Source of the DNA: Microthyrium microscopicum
Lineage: Eukaryota > Ascomycota > Dothideomycetes > Microthyriales > Microthyriaceae
DNA length: 64,000 nt
Direction of reading: 5' to 3'
NCBI GenBank assembly: GCA_010405405.1
Contig: MU004231.1
Span: forward strand, 4,080,884-4,144,883
Every line of letters starts with the position of its first letter. Within the stretch, counting starts at the first letter, position 1. This document shows positions 33,895-45,187 of this stretch, piece after piece. The notes beneath the pieces are model-generated. The model saw only the letters and a program-made list of their open reading frames with translations. It searched no databases and was not told the origin of the DNA. The translations under genes and the position numbers were made by a program.

Positions 33895-35579
33895 ATGATG
33901 TTAGTGCTCTTTTTTCTTGCTACATTGTTCTTGACGGTTAATGGTGCCTCTCTGGATGATCCCATTGTTCGACTCGATTATGGCCAATTTCAAGGAAAAT
34001 ACAGCAGACCGTACGACATAAACTATTTCCGTCGCATTCCATATGCAGCTCCTCCAACTGGACAAGGACGATTTGCGGCACCGCAACCCCCTGAGAAAAT
34101 AAATGGAACATATGACACTGATCGCGACTTTCCTGGCTGTCCACAAGGAGCAGATGCTGGCTCAGAGGATTGTCTTTACTTGGGACTATACTCAAAGCCA
34201 TGGACTAATACGACTGCGCTGAGACCGGTGGTAGTATTTCTCCATGGAGGTGGATGGATCCGAGGCTCTGCTTCTTTAAAAATACCGCCGCAGGGATTTC
34301 CTACGTTGAATGTTAGCTCGCTGAACGATTTTATTGTTGTACATCCTAACTTTCGAGTGAATGTGTTTGGATTGTTGCCGGGGAAGAGAATCAAGCAGTG
34401 TAAGGACTGTGCTTTGAATCCTGGATTGCTGGATCAAGAACTTGCTTTGAAATGGGTTCAGCAAAACATCGCAAAGTTGGTTCTTAATCTTCATCATCTT
34501 CGACATTCAGGCTGACTTCCTCCAGGTTCGGAGGTGACCCGAAACAAGTGACTCTCTGGGGACAATCTTCCGGTGGCGGAGGTGTCGTCTCCCAAGTGTT
34601 GGCACAATCTTCTAGAAAAGGCAAGAAGCTATTCCAAAGGGCTATCATGAGTTCTCCATACTATCCTCGAACTTACAGGTATGACTCTGCCGAAGCCGAG
34701 AAGTTATACAACGATATGGTTCAACGAACAGGCTGCGCTGGAGCCGGCGATACCTTGCATTGTCTGAGGACGATGAATTTTAGAGTAATACAACAAGCCG
34801 CGTTTAACATGACGAACGAATATCAAAAATCCAGCGCCTCATTCACTTGGGGACCTGTAATTGACGATAGCTTCTTGGTCGAAAATTTGAGCCAAGTAGC
34901 ATCCAATAACAATCTCAACATTGAGCATGCTTGGGGAATATACAATACTCGCGAAGGTCAGAACTTTGTACCATCGGGTTTCAAGTCTACCAATGGGACT
35001 GTTTGGAACTCTACTGAGGCATCACTGGATCATTGGATCAAGACTTGGATGCCAAAGTTCAATTCGACTGTTTCTAGAGAACTGAAAACAATATACCCAG
35101 AGCTGGGCGAGGCAGAAACATTTGGCTTTGATACTGTGTACGACAGGGTGGCGCTAATGTACCGCGATGTCTTCCTCTCCTGTCCAGATCTCTGGGTTGC
35201 GAAAGGGGCCAATCAATCTGGCTACATCTCGGAGTATACTATAGCACCAGCAGTGCACGCTTCAGATGTTGCATATGTGAGTGTATGACAGGCAAAATCT
35301 AAGACGAATCTGACCCAAAACCTTCAGTGGAATACAATCAATGCTCGACAGCAGCGCAGTAGAGGAGTATATCTGTCCTTTGTTGGTGGCCTCGCCAGTT
35401 TCATACAAACCGGCAATCCAAATCGCAACAACGAGGGCATTACGGCGCCGATACCGAAGGTAGATGCCAATCAGATATGGTTGATTGAGGAAGATGCTGG
35501 TTTACACCGCACGCCTATCGATCCATTGGTCAAAAGATGCGAATTTTGGCAGAAGTATGGATCGTTGGTACCAATATGA
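33895..35579 (+). CDS. Secreted type-B carboxylesterase/lipase
   Basis: Alpha/beta-hydrolase of the carboxylesterase family, probably extracellular. Three exons: 33895-34475, 34526-35276 and 35328-35579, with introns of 50 and 51 nt; 527 aa. The ATG at 33895 gives a clean signal peptide (MMLVLFFLATLFLTVNGA); an earlier in-frame ATG at 33817 would bury it. Family landmarks: FRRIPYAAPPTGQGRFAAPQ, SEDCLYLGLY, the oxyanion HGGGW, NPGLLDQELALKWVQQNIAKFGG, and the nucleophile elbow GQSSGGG with the catalytic Ser. The His region reads APAVHASDVAYW. Several N-glycosylation sites are present. The substrate cannot be read from the sequence. The gene ends 24 bp before the stop of the homocysteine methyltransferase on the other strand. 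Confidence 0.92.
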
Positions 35580-35603
35580 ATGGAATGCGAAAAGTCTAAA
35601 TCT

Positions 35604-36617
35604 CTATGCTTTCGGCGAAAGCACCTCTTTGATTGTCTTGATATCGTCTGGCGTAGTCCGACAACAACCTCCTATCAGCTTGGCACCACGAGCATGCCAG
35701 TTTTGAACCCATTGAGCCAATTGAAGATTTTCTGTTGCCTCTCCTTTCCACTCCTTGGAACTGGGATCGTAGTCTTCTCCTGAATTTGGGTAAGCGATGA
35801 GTGTTCTTGTGAATTTCTTGGAAAGGGTTTCAAGTGCTCCGTCAACGAGATCTGGCCGAACACAATTGATTCCTGCAGCGATGACTTGAGGTCGAGTTTC
35901 CAGTAACGATGCAACAGTGGCCAAAGATGTACCGTCACTGATATGGGACTCATCCTTCAAGGTAAAAGAGAACCATGCTCTGGCGTCTGAGTATTCCTCA
36001 AGTAGCGATAGCAGAGCCTCTGTTTCTTGATATGATGGAATCGTTTCGCACGCCAAAAGATCCACACCAGACTCGAGGAGTGTTTCCATTCGTGGTCGAT
36101 GGAAATTAGTCATCTCATCCAAAGATAAGGAGTACTCTCCCGTATATTCAGCACCGTTGGCCAAATATGCCCCGTGTGGACCAATAGATCCAGCTATAAA
36201 GCAATATCTTGTGGGATCTTGAACAATCATCGCTTTTTTCGCCTCATTGGCCAGCTCCACGCTCTTTCGGATCAAGCTTTGTGCCTCCCCAAGAGTGAAG
36301 CCTTCATCTTGTAGCCCGAGAGTGGATGCTTGATAGCTAGACGTAGTTACAATATCAGCTCCTACATCTGGTCAACACTGAAACGCAAGGAGCAACATGG
36401 AGGCTCCTCTTTTAAGAGCCCGAACAGTTTTCAAAATGTCCTTACCTGACTGATAGTACATTAGGTGAACTTGCGAGATGATCTCTGGGTTTTCAATGAG
36501 AACTTTGGCAGACCATAATTTGCAATTAAGATCACAGCCTCGCCGCTCGAGCTCAGTTGCAAGAGCGCCGTCGATGGTTACTGACGAATGGTCTTTGATG
36601 TATTGCTCAATATTCAT
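35604..36617 (-). CDS. Homocysteine S-methyltransferase
   Basis: Zinc enzyme that transfers a methyl group, usually from S-methylmethionine or S-adenosylmethionine, to homocysteine to make methionine; cytosolic. Two exons, 36446-36617 and 35604-36361, with an 84-nt intron; 309 aa, close to yeast Mht1/Sam4. Features: TIDGALATELERRGCDLN at the start, ADIVTTSSYQAS, AGSIGPHGAYLANGAEYTGEY, LLACETIPSYQETEALL, and the three zinc ligands: the Cys of INCVRP and the Cys pair in GGCCRTTPDDI near the C-terminus. The gene is convergent with the carboxylesterase. Its promoter faces the Asn-rich gene. Confidence 0.94.
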
Positions 36618-37182
36618 TTTGCCAGAAAGAACTGTAGCCTAAGGCCTTGGTGGATTAATTGACTTATTATCAAAGCACATGGCACCGCAAAAGAGTACCT
36701 ACGAAGGTTGGAGTTTTCTAATGACGTTAGCCCTTGGCCCCTTGTTCAAAGACAGGAGTTAAAACTCGGTCCACAACAAATCTTACCGGTAACATGGAAA
36801 GCCTAGAACTTTCTCATCAGCTGGACACAACTGTATTATACCTTTCGTCTCTTTGACTTCCAACGCCCTTGTCATACACAATGCATTGAAGTATCCCTTT
36901 GTTGGCTTTTGAGAATGACGCTGGCTTACCGAAACGCAGTTCAACAATGGCTCTTCAACAAAGAACCAACTAACAGGCACTTCTACTTGTAGACCCGTCC
37001 AATCTTCAATGGGTTTGTTTCCAATCAATCACAAACTCATCGACATCCGAATCCTTCATAGCTCATACCTGATTCATCATCCAGTCATACGGTAGATTCA
37101 CGTATTGATCTGCTGGCAGGTCGTATTCTAGTATCATAACAACCACTCAACTTCATCACTTTACCATCCATCAAACCAAAAG
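36618..37182. other. Intergenic with possible minus-strand gene fragments
   Basis: Two minus-strand stretches read like protein: from an ATG at 37137 (MILEYDLPADQYVNLPYDW) and 36783-37028 (containing EVPVSWFFVEEPLLNC). No splice pair joins them in phase, and the ATG lies only 45 nt from the start of the gene on the + strand. They may be a decayed gene. Confidence 0.3.
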
Positions 37183-38700
37183 ATGGCTAAAGGCAAAGGC
37201 CGTGGTGGCAACCAGAACAACAATCAGGGAAACAACAACAACAACAACAACAATAATAATTATAATAATCGCAACAACAATAACAATCGCAGCAACAACA
37301 ACAAGCCGACGTGTGGGATCTGTCAGAAAAACCATCTCACAAACCAGCACCAATGCTGGATATGTAAACAGAGCGGAGTAAACTCACACAAAGCTGAAAA
37401 TTGCCCGGCAGGTGATAAAAAGGGCAACCAATGTGAGTGGTGTAATTCCACAAAGCATGACAGCAACAACCACGAGTGTAGAAAATGTCACGATAAACAT
37501 GCAAAGCACAAGTTTAATGATTGCCCACAAAACACAAACAAACCCACTGGGCCCTTCAATGACACAGTATTCAACTCGAATGAAGATACTTTTATGAAGG
37601 AGCTTCCTCAAAGTATACAAGAAGGCTTGGACAAACTATACCAAAAGTTCTCAGCGTATCCAAACCAAGAGATCCATTGGATTTGGATGTTTTACAAAAG
37701 CATCTATCCCAACGAGGAATCTCTCATGATAGCGAGCCGATTCATAGAAAGCTTCCTGGGCCTCAAAGAGGAGTTCACGTTGACTATAGAGCAAACCATT
37801 GGAGCTCTTCAAAACAACGCCTGCAGCTGGAACAACAGTCGTGCTCACTTTCTACACGTCGTCTCAGCAGCGGTTGAAGCAATCCTTGAAAAGGTAAAAG
37901 TGTTATCAGAACGAGTGTTCGGCACTTCCCACAATATGGATCGAGATCAGGTCAGTTTTGATGTCCGCCATCTTTATCAGAAGCACAACTGGGCTAAACT
38001 AGATGTAGTCCCACAGCTGTGGGTTTACTGCGTATGCAAGACCTTCCGGTTGGAGAATCCAGACCACCAGCTCAGGTATGCAATTTCAGTGCTACTATCT
38101 GACGCCAAACGATTCGATCCAGAAAGAGCGGTCGACAGAGTTGTTGACGACATCGTCAATAAATGCCATTATATTCTTCAGGTACTCAGTGACGACGGAC
38201 AACTTGCAGGTCAGGTCATCGAATGGTTAGCCAAGTCTGGCTTCCATATCGATGGAGCGCTGGTCATTGGGCGCAAGTACGTCTATGAAAAGCTGACTAT
38301 AGGCTACGGAATGCCACTTGAAGACGCCGAAAATCTTTTGAAGACCTCAGCCAATCTGAAAGAAGCTGTAGTGCGCTGCAAAGCAACGCTGTACACAGAA
38401 GTTGTCGATCTTTGCAAGAGCTTTGACCAAACCGGCCTCGCTTTTATGACACCGGCCCGAAGTCGAGATATCGAGAAGATGGTTGGTGATGCTCTAGAAG
38501 CGTTGAAATACAACTATCAGAAAGTTGAGGGTTGGGTGGTCCTCTCAATTGCCGACAGATTCGATTTGCACGTAAGCGGCGTCGAAGCAATCAGAGCTTC
38601 CCCCTATGTCAATGGGGACCTCAGGAAGGTCATTGAAGTGCTCAAAAGGTCTGATCCAGACAAGATAAGTGCGGTGTACAAAGTGTCACACACTATTTGA
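37183..38700 (+). CDS. Asn-rich protein with duplicated Cys/His knuckle module, unknown family
   Basis: Open frame of 505 codons ending at TGA 38698-38700. Residues 1-40 are basic then poly-Asn. Residues 44-114 contain two copies of one Cys/His module, CxxC-x8/9-HxCxxC-x6/7-Hx4C: C44, C47, H56, C58, C61, H69, C74 and C84, C87, H97, C99, C102, H109, C114. This looks metal-binding but does not match the retroviral CX2CX4HX4C knuckle. The rest (130-505) is mainly helical with no signal peptide or membrane segment; no family is recognised. Nucleic-acid binding is a guess from the knuckles and the basic head. Coding pattern continues in the same frame beyond the stop (see the next entry), so the true C-terminus is uncertain: an unseen intron, a disabling mutation or readthrough. 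Confidence 0.75.
   Translation: MAKGKGRGGNQNNNQGNNNNNNNNNNYNNRNNNNNRSNNNKPTCGICQKNHLTNQHQCWICKQSGVNSHKAENCPAGDKKGNQCEWCNSTKHDSNNHECRKCHDKHAKHKFNDCPQNTNKPTGPFNDTVFNSNEDTFMKELPQSIQEGLDKLYQKFSAYPNQEIHWIWMFYKSIYPNEESLMIASRFIESFLGLKEEFTLTIEQTIGALQNNACSWNNSRAHFLHVVSAAVEAILEKVKVLSERVFGTSHNMDRDQVSFDVRHLYQKHNWAKLDVVPQLWVYCVCKTFRLENPDHQLRYAISVLLSDAKRFDPERAVDRVVDDIVNKCHYILQVLSDDGQLAGQVIEWLAKSGFHIDGALVIGRKYVYEKLTIGYGMPLEDAENLLKTSANLKEAVVRCKATLYTEVVDLCKSFDQTGLAFMTPARSRDIEKMVGDALEALKYNYQKVEGWVVLSIADRFDLHVSGVEAIRASPYVNGDLRKVIEVLKRSDPDKISAVYKVSHTI
37203..37302 (+). repeat. AAC/AAT trinucleotide tract encoding poly-Asn
   Basis: Runs of AAC and AAT codons, broken by a few CAG, GGA, TAT and CGC codons, encode about 30 Asn. 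Such tracts change length easily, so this N-terminus is probably polymorphic among strains. Confidence 0.8.
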
Positions 38701-39109
38701 ACCAACGACGCATTCAAATCTGACGGTTTACATGATGAGAGATCGTTACAAACTGCAGCAGAGACAAGAGAGCGGGTAGCGGCTCGGATTTTGCGCAACA
38801 ATGACTGCATCCGGTCACTATCTACTTCCATTGAGGTAGGTACTGGTACTGACCGTTTGCAAGCAGGAGCAGCTCGGGAGTATCAGTCGAGCCAAAAAGG
38901 TATAGGTAACATTTTTCTTGCAGTACTTATTTGAGAACAGGGAGTATAATTTTATACGCGAAATGACACAACACTTGAATAGAAAACAAAACTTCATCCT
39001 CACGCTAACATATCCAGAGCTCGACTACCATTACGATACTCGAAAGACACAACCTTGGAAGTCTCCCAGATGGAGTATCATGAAATTTGCATTGCCTAAC
39101 AACGTTTAA
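38701..39109 (+). other. In-frame coding-like continuation after the TGA of the knuckle gene
   Basis: Directly after the TGA, 45 codons stay open in the same frame and look like a charged helix (ETRERVAARILRNND). A good intron follows at 38836-38923 (GTAGGT...TTGCAG, 88 nt, phase 0), and then 62 more codons in frame to TAA at 39107-39109 (YLFENREYNFIREMTQHLN near its start). The phase agreement across stop and intron argues that this is the original 3' part of the gene. A weak intron that removes the TGA is possible, for example 38667-38729 (GTGTAC...GATGAG, phase 0), but its donor is poor. Confidence 0.55.
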
Positions 39110-40769
39110 ACTGCCCCTTTCCGTTTCCCTTTCATCCAGAAGACAATCACTGCCGACCCAAGAACGAGCGACCCAGCAGCAAGAACCCCAAACATGCCAG
39201 TGAGATGTAATCGATCGAGCAGAACAGTAGATATGGTAGGTAGACCAGCTCCCACCAGATAAACCACAAACAGAAACCCACCCACGGCGCTACCCCTTTC
39301 GTTGTCCCGGAACTCATCTTGGATATATAGCAAGCTTGAAATGAACAGTAGAAAACAACATAATGCGAGAAAAATGACAAATGACAGGGGTATAAAAATG
39401 GAATAGCCAGGAACAACAGTGAATGCAAAAAGAACTAGAGATAGTGGAAGTAAGAGAACAATAGGAAGTGCCGGTATGAGACGATAGCGTGCAGGAAATG
39501 CCTGGGGCTGGGTATGTGCTTCTGATGAAGTCAATGATTTCCTCCAGTAGATCGTGAGAGAGGCGTAGAGTCTAAGGTGTTGGAGGATGTGGATTGACAT
39601 GCCCAATAGGACGCCGATTGATAGACTTAGGAAGCAAAGCGATTCTGTCAGCCATGTGAGGTGATATGTGCCTGAGAAAACCGTAGGGAGGGTGGTATAT
39701 AATGCGTATTGGATGGCTACTGAAAAGCCAGTCGTCAAACCTAAGAACAGTATGCTGGGTTTGGTAAAGATCAACATGATCGGGCGACCAAGTGTAAGCC
39801 GTATAAAGAGGCTGACTTGTGCTGCCAGCTTGAATGGCGTTTTTTCATCGTTAGGAGTACTTGTTGTTTCTCGAGAGTAAAAGGTCGCAACCATAATTGG
39901 AACAGTGAGAAAGGTGAACATGAGCTGTGTCCACCTCCATGATAGTCGCTCTCCAATGATACCGCCGAACAAAGGACTTGTTATAGTCAGCGTGATATCA
40001 AATTGGCCAAGTCAAACAACTCACCCTATTGTTGCACCCAGAAAAGAAGAAGCAAAGAACAAAGCTGTTGGTACAGTTCTTTTATTTTCCATCCACATGT
40101 CACAGACAATGCCGTAAGAAACAATGGAAGCCGTAGAAGCAAACAATCCACTCAGTAACCGGAAGGCTAATATCAATCCAAATCTTCGAAATAGACCGAG
40201 TGCCAGTTGACAAAGAGCAAACAAAGGAGCAGTCACAAATAGAGTCTCCCTTCGAGGGAACAGTTCTGAAGCTGCATTTCCGGTCAAAGAACCAACCGCA
40301 AGTCCAATGATGTAAAGGGAGTAGGGTAGTGTCGAGATTATTGGCGCTCCATGAAGGTCTTCGTATATATCTCGAGTATTTGCAGTGATTGAAGTTGCTG
40401 CGAGAGAGCTGAGACAAAATTAATCAGTATGTATGCTCATATAGTCTCAATTGGCACAAACTGATCTTACCTTGCAAAAACTAGTCCTAGAGGAACAATC
40501 ATATGTAGACTTTTCTTCAACAGTGACCATTCAACAATTAGATTTTTTTCGTCCACAACAGCCTCTATTTTATCCTCATTCGCAACTTCAGCCAGTGAAG
40601 CGTTATCGACATCCTTGGTGGGCCTGGGACCTCGACCAAAAGTCTTGAATAGACCGTTAATATCATGATAAGACCAGTTGGAAAAGCGAGAGTTGAAAAG
40701 CGCCGAAGCGGCGTCCTTGGAAAATCGAGATTGTGAACTGTATATCGATGCTGATACTATACTGGCCAT
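39106..40769 (-). CDS. MFS multidrug-type transporter (DHA1-like)
   Basis: Membrane transporter of the major facilitator superfamily, probably a proton antiporter of the drug or metabolite export class. Three exons: 40471-40769, 40025-40408 and 39106-39976, introns of 62 and 48 nt, all in phase; 517 aa. After a cytosolic tail of about 80 residues come SLHMIVPLGLVFASSLAATSITA, STLPYSLYIIGLAVGSLTGNAASELFPRR (the usual motif A loop is weak), RLLSGLFASTASIVSYGIVCDMW, ALFFASSFLGATIGPLFGGIIGERLSWRW (motif C-like) and further hydrophobic segments, about 12 in all. The substrate is unknown. Its stop overlaps the possible stop of the knuckle gene within a GTTTAAAC palindrome (39104-39111). Confidence 0.85.
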
Positions 40770-42079
40770 GTTATCGTTCAACCCAGCGAAGAGGACGAAG
40801 ATTTAGCCGCAGAACGAGGGAGTACGCAGTTTAGATACAGTACGTCTTTCTCCCCACAGGGATGATATAGGGATTTACAAGAGAGGTTATCACCCCTACC
40901 TACACTCCTTCAATCCATTCCTCAACCACTGTTTTTGCGTGCAATAGAACCGAGCTCCAACCAAATCCCATGATTGCCAGGTTCGAGCTGCAGGATACCA
41001 AACTATGATCCAACCAGCGCAGTAGGAAGCTATCATTATTTGCCAGGTAGAAGAAGAAACGGGCGTCAGAAATGGCAGGGTGGAAGCGTGGTATTCCGCC
41101 ACCATTCAGCGTTGGGAGAGCGGGTGGATTCACAAGGCTGAAAGGAGCATCGGCGCTCCATGTGCCAATCATGTTAACACGACGATACTTGAGGATTGAA
41201 AAGAGGTTGTTGCACTTGGTGTTTCAACGGGGTTGTGGACCCTGATTCGTCAGACGAGATCAAAGTAGCGGACAAGGGTGGTGTGAAGTAACGTCCGGAA
41301 ACGGCTCATGGCGTAGGTAGGAGGTTAGGATGGCGATTGTCGATTGTAAATTAGTTGAGTACCAATAATTAGAAGTTCGTTTGCTTGCCGATAATCAAAT
41401 GATAAATAAACTTGATCTTGGTGTCATGTATGATAAGGTGGACCTTTATGGACCGTTATGAGACAATGCTCATTGAATTGAACATGATACTCGTTTTAGA
41501 TTGTAGAAGAATCGAGGCTTTTTGCAGTGGTACTCTAGGGATTCATCTCGGGTTGCAGAGTTTCCTTGCTGGGTGTTGTGTTAGAGATGTCGAAATCTGG
41601 GAGGGATATTGACTAGTAACCATCTGAAATGAGGCCGAGACTGTTCGATACTACCGATTGATCTGCTTCAGAGGATTTCCCAGGATATCAGTATAGTTCA
41701 AGAATAAGAAGAGCATGTTGCCTCACTTCTGATTTTTAGCATAACTTGACCACCAGATACATCCACCATTAAAGTTTCTATACTCTTCGGCCTGAAGAGT
41801 AGGTTTTTGCACCAATATCAAACAAACATTCAAGGAGTTCACAGCAGGATTCATGGTTTTACAAGTACAATTTCGACAAGAAGTCTACTTTATTGTAACT
41901 CTAACTCATTGTAAGAGTCTATAATCCATGAAAGAGTAGCGAAGCCAGGCCAAGTAAAAAGACTCGTACTTGACCATACAAATAACATGAAGGCCCACTA
42001 CTAACAACCATTGCTGTGAACAAAAGCGTCACCTTGAAAAATCAGCAACTGCATCGACAAAGAAACGCATCAAACGAAC
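40770..42079. other. Intergenic, 1.3 kb
   Basis: A minus-strand frame at 40900-41172 (90 codons, from MIGTWSADAPFSLVN) reads somewhat like protein but has no recognised family or splice partner. The rest shows nothing. Confidence 0.4.
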
Positions 42080-42605
42080 CTAAGTGAGCCAATGCCACGA
42101 AAGCTGCACACGACCACTCTCAACCGGAGCCAATCCACCAAAGATGGTTCGGGTGACATCCAGATCGCCAGGCTGGCATGCCTCGCCTACATCATGTTAG
42201 CTTTCTCTCAAAACAACCCTCCCAGAGTATTCTGATATATGGAGAGCACTTACAGCGATCGACGACAGTCACGTCCTTCGAGACGGTCTTGTAGTTGGCC
42301 TGAGTAATGCGGATAACGCGTCCACAATTGCGATTGTGGTTGGGATTGCCGTCCACGTTTCCGCTGTCGAAGGTCTGGTGGTCGATGGCCACGATTGAGT
42401 CGGTTTCTTGGTTTGTGACACCACAAGCGCCGAGACCAGTTGCAAAGTAGGTCAATTGACCGTTCTGGGCGTCGCGGGCGGTGTTGGTGGTTGTTGGCTG
42501 TGGAGCAGCGCTGGGAGGTTAGTTTTTGATATTGGTTAGTTGATGAGTGGGTACTTACATGACGAGCCCAGCAAGAGCGCAGAGAATTGGCGCGATGAAC
42601 TTCAT
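42080..42605 (-). CDS. Secreted RlpA-like double-psi beta-barrel protein
   Basis: Small secreted protein of the barwin/expansin-like group. Three exons: 42559-42605, 42254-42510 and 42080-42186, introns of 48 and 67 nt in phase; 136 aa. Signal peptide MKFIAPILCALAGLVIAA. The mature protein is one double-psi beta-barrel: GQLTYFATGLGACGVTN, the DSIVAIDHQTFD stretch, NCGRVIRI, VTVVDRC, then C-x5-DLDVTRTIFGGLAP and GRVQLSWHWL at the C-terminus. Four Cys are placed as in fungal RlpA-like proteins (related to the Asp f 7 allergen). These bind or loosen wall polysaccharides and are often expressed during growth or host contact; no enzyme activity is implied. A TATATA lies 40 nt upstream (42645-42650). 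A possible partial duplicate is at 62.6 kb. Confidence 0.9.
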
Positions 42606-43588
42606 GTTGAGTGTGGAAATGTCGGTATGAGTGATCTTGAATGGTATATACTTGGGCAACTTAGAGCTTTGGAGTAGACTTGAGAAGACTTGGAGAGACT
42701 TATCAAAGCTGGAATGTATTCAAAAGCGTGATGAAGGAGAACTGGTCAAAACGCTCCAACCAAAGTCTAAAATACCGAATACTTTGTCCAGAAAGTCACT
42801 AGCTAACACTGCCAGTGATTACGCGGCGTGACTGTATACTCCATTGCTCTAAAAGCGCGATCATTCATCTGAGCGGATCTCAGAGCTGTGTGATCACGAT
42901 CATTACCAATTGAGTATCCGTATGGAGAGATAGGGAAGGGGGCGGTAGTGTTAGAGGATTGCGTGATCGTGGAAATACCAGATTGAGCATTTGCATCGCT
43001 CGATATGGCGAAGGGAGCTGTATAGTCACGCTGCTTCAGTGCAAATGATCAACTCAAAGAGCTTTAGAGCAATTCGATATGTCCACGCGGGTACATGTGA
43101 GGAGGGTTTAGTGGTATAGAAGTGTTGATGTGACGTGTTAGACGCTTAATGATGCTGAAAGTATGTAGTCATCAATGGAGATTTAGGATGCCAGGCAAGA
43201 TTGCGTAATTGAGGCTTTTGACATGGACTGGTCAGGCAGGTTCTGAGCCGCCAGTAGCTGCTAGAAACTCCTAGAAAGAGCTAACTGTTTGCAAATTAGA
43301 CTTCATATATCAGGGAGAAGAAGGCTTACAGTAACGGTGATTTAGTTGAGAGATGATAGTTCCAAAAGAGATCAGAGCAACCAGACGAAATACTGAGCGA
43401 CATATAAACTTTGACATCACTCCAGAAAGGATATACAATGATCAGTAAGAACGTCGTCACACGCTCTCCATGTATTCGAAGAGAAAGAATGAGAATTAGC
43501 AGATAATCATCTGAGAGAGACTACCAGGGTATCTTAATGCATCTAACCCGCAAAGAACGCCGACAATCGATATTACCGTTAACTTTGA
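42606..43588. other. Intergenic, about 1 kb
   Basis: Promoter of the barrel-protein gene and 3' region of ALG11. Loosely similar GATC-containing strings recur between 42850 and 43030, too degenerate to call a repeat. No gene seen. Confidence 0.5.
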
Positions 43589-45187
43589 TCACCTCTTCTT
43601 GCCTTTCTGCAGCTTGACAAGCTTTTCCATTTGCTCAACCCATCGAGTAGCAAACTTCTTCTCACTGAAGCGGCGAGCGCTTTCTCTTGCTCGTTTTCGC
43701 ATGGCGAGAGTATCGGTTGGACTGAGATCTAATGCTCGAGCGAACGCTGCGGCATATTCGGATGCTGTGGATGCATGGAAACCTAGAGGATGTAAATGAT
43801 CATTCTTACCTGGGAGAGAAAAGTGGACTTACCAGTTTGCTGACCGCCTACCTCGACAACGATGTCTCTCTTGGGGCCACCGCTGTCGTTGACGACACTG
43901 ATTAAGCCGGCAGCTTGGTATTCGACGACTCCGATTCCAAAGTGCTCATTCCACATGCCATTGACGCCAATACTGCTGCTCTGTAATCGATCCAAAACCC
44001 GAGGCCATGAAGCATTAAGTACGAAAACGACATCGCTTTTCATCTGCAATGCATGAACCTGAAGGCGGAATTTGTATACCCTTAGCTTATCCTCTCCGTC
44101 GCGAACACTGCCTAGCAGAATCAAGCTCGGTCGCTGACCTGCCGGCCATTCTCTAGACTTTAGAAGCTCTGAAAATGCATCAATGATAAGAGCGTGATTC
44201 TTCTCCGGCCTAAATTGGGCAATGTAGAGGAGATGTCGTTGTCGGAGCATTTCCGAGGCGGCTGAAAGTGGGATTTTATCATCTAGTTCCGCGACGGCAA
44301 CGGGTGGGAAGATGACGGCAATTTCTTGATCATCTTTTTGAATTGATTTAACTTTTTGGCGTGAGGGTCCCCATAGCTCTTGAATGTGTTCCTTTGTCCA
44401 TGACGAGTTCGTCATGACTACATCGACGGATGAGCCTGTCCATGAGTATAAAGCTGCGAAAAGTTTCCAGTATTTTCTTTTTGCTTGTCCTTTCCAGCCG
44501 TCTCCGGCCCCAGCATTCAGACCTTTTCCAGAGTCTGCATCTGCATCAAGGGATTGTAACATGTCGGTGGAGATGGTAGGATAGTGAACGTATGCGGCGG
44601 TAGGGACATGAGGAAAGAGTAGTTTGCTTAGAGCGATGGTAAATGCAAAACCCATTGTATCAATATAAATGTCTGGAACAATAAGATTGAAGGCGTCAAC
44701 AGCCAGAACCAAAGATCCTAGGGATTGGCCCAGGAGGGTAAAATAAGGGTAGGTGCTTGGTAGAACCCAGTGTCGAGTATTGAGATACATGAAATGTAAA
44801 GTATTTCGGTCGAGACGGATGTTAAAGCGATCGCGGACTCGGTCTATTATGGTATTCTTCTCGGCATCGTGATCGCCGGTGTAAACGATACAGACGGCAT
44901 CGGGCCATCTGTCTTGTGTGGCTCGTATGGCAGCCCAGAGTACTCGTTCGCCGCCGCCGCCCGCATTGCTAGTTCGAGATTAGACAAGTCCTTTGAAGAA
45001 GAGAATATAAGTACCAAAATGGGTGGAAGAAGGCGATTATGTTGCCGCCATTGGGTAGGAGTAGTTGTCTGCGAGATGCAGTCCGGTGGATTAAATAAGA
45101 TCCTAAGAGGCGGAAGACAAGACGGAATATGAATGGCGCAAGGACGAAGAGTGGGAGTAGCAGCAGAAGAATAGTTGTCAAAGCCAT
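43589..45187 (-). CDS. ALG11: ALG11 alpha-1,2-mannosyltransferase
   Basis: Adds the fourth and fifth mannose to the dolichol-linked N-glycan precursor on the cytosolic face of the ER. Three exons: 45015-45187, 43833-44968 and 43589-43782, introns of 46 and 50 nt; 500 aa. N-terminal membrane anchor (ALTTILLLLLPLFVLAPFIF). The GT-B signature begins [20 protein letters not shown]. Other landmarks: HWVLPSTYPYFTLLGQSLGS, PDIYIDTMGFAFT, PTAAYVHYPTISTDML, TNSSWTKEHI, LLYIAQFRPEKNH, and the donor-binding EHFGIGVVEYQAAGLISVVNDSGGP, where the E-x7-E pair is intact. The C-terminus is basic (KLQKGKKR). All landmarks fit ALG11 and not ALG1 or ALG2. Confidence 0.96.

Noticed and set aside
42850-43030. Loose recurrence of GATC-containing strings
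   Set aside because: Too degenerate to be called a tandem repeat.
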